Assembly: GCA_020634755.1 (NCBI GenBank)
Contig: JACKBC010000047.1
Coordinates: 1 to 52,591, forward strand
Length of the DNA stretch: 52,591 nt
Reading direction: 5' to 3'
Source of the DNA: Caldilineaceae bacterium
GTDB taxonomy: Bacteria > Chloroflexota > Anaerolineae > Caldilineales > Caldilineaceae
Every line of letters begins with the position of its first letter. Positions within the stretch are counted from its first letter, which is position 1. Position numbers and translations under genes: made by a program. The notes beneath the pieces were generated by a model that saw nothing but the letters and a program-made list of their open reading frames with translations, was not told where the DNA came from and made no database searches. Of this stretch, positions 52,491 through 52,591 are shown piece after piece.

Positions 52491-52591
52491 CCGTCAAATT
52501 AATAGGCAAAGATAAAATGAACCAGTGGACGCCACTCCGCCCTAGATACGCCGTGCCTCTTTTCCCTGCCTCTTTACTTGCAGAGAGACGG

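Overview
The window looks like chromosomal DNA of a member of the Chloroflexota (Caldilinea/Anaerolineae-like); this is inference. The basis is moderately high GC with long GC-rich genes, a very large BTAD-type regulator, secreted proteins carrying the FLPLV-type tail common in that phylum, many small two-gene metabolic units, and intergenic spaces full of palindromes, miniature elements and short tandem repeats. No rRNA, tRNA or CRISPR array was recognised.

Layout. 0-8 kb: a half-size AbrB-type membrane protein, then sugar-acid and amino-acid catabolic genes (mannonate dehydratase, PhyH-type dioxygenase, DSD1-type PLP enzyme, DUF218 protein, a PfkB kinase coupled to a D-2-hydroxyacid dehydrogenase), with a higBA toxin-antitoxin pair between them. 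8-18 kb: a membrane-anchored PD40 propeller protein with an overlapping small partner gene, an acyl-CoA dehydrogenase, an mntA/hepT module whose hepT toxin has a nonsense codon, a lipoprotein, a 1117-residue SARP/AAA/TPR regulator, an orphan RelB/DinJ-like antitoxin and a YceI lipoprotein. 18-21 kb: two abutting insertion sequences, IS110 family then IS4 family. 21-29 kb: a phosphatase, a PfkB kinase overlapping a CLC channel gene, a sensor kinase and a protease-less triple-PDZ protein. 29-37 kb: a very large subtilase whose frame breaks inside an 18-bp repeat tract, then a decayed two-component system. 37-50 kb: a lone receiver protein, clpB, an SDR/aminotransferase pair, a 6PGDH-like oxidoreductase, a 1357-residue glycosidase-like/SH3b/M23 wall protein, and a Gfo/Idh-ThuA pair. 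50-52.6 kb: ilvB behind a complete ribosome-mediated attenuator, then long repeats.

The strongest observation is the IS110 element at 18250-19471. It split a copy of a 40-bp tandem repeat, so both ends and the target can be read to the base. Both junctions carry a CT core on the transposase strand. The 226-bp non-coding left end holds two loops whose four 7-8 nt guides match the left and right target and the left and right donor, in the order and polarity known for IS110 bridge RNAs. Joining the ends in a circle would create TTGACA-17 bp-TATGAT, which would drive that RNA.

Other notable systems: (i) a leader peptide with 18 of 42 residues Ile/Leu/Val, a sigma-70-type promoter, and competing antiterminator and terminator folds ahead of ilvB; (ii) two 113-bp miniature elements with the same ends as the IS4-family element, one with a perfect 10-bp target duplication like the parent; (iii) decay concentrated in hepT, the subtilase tail and the two-component pair.
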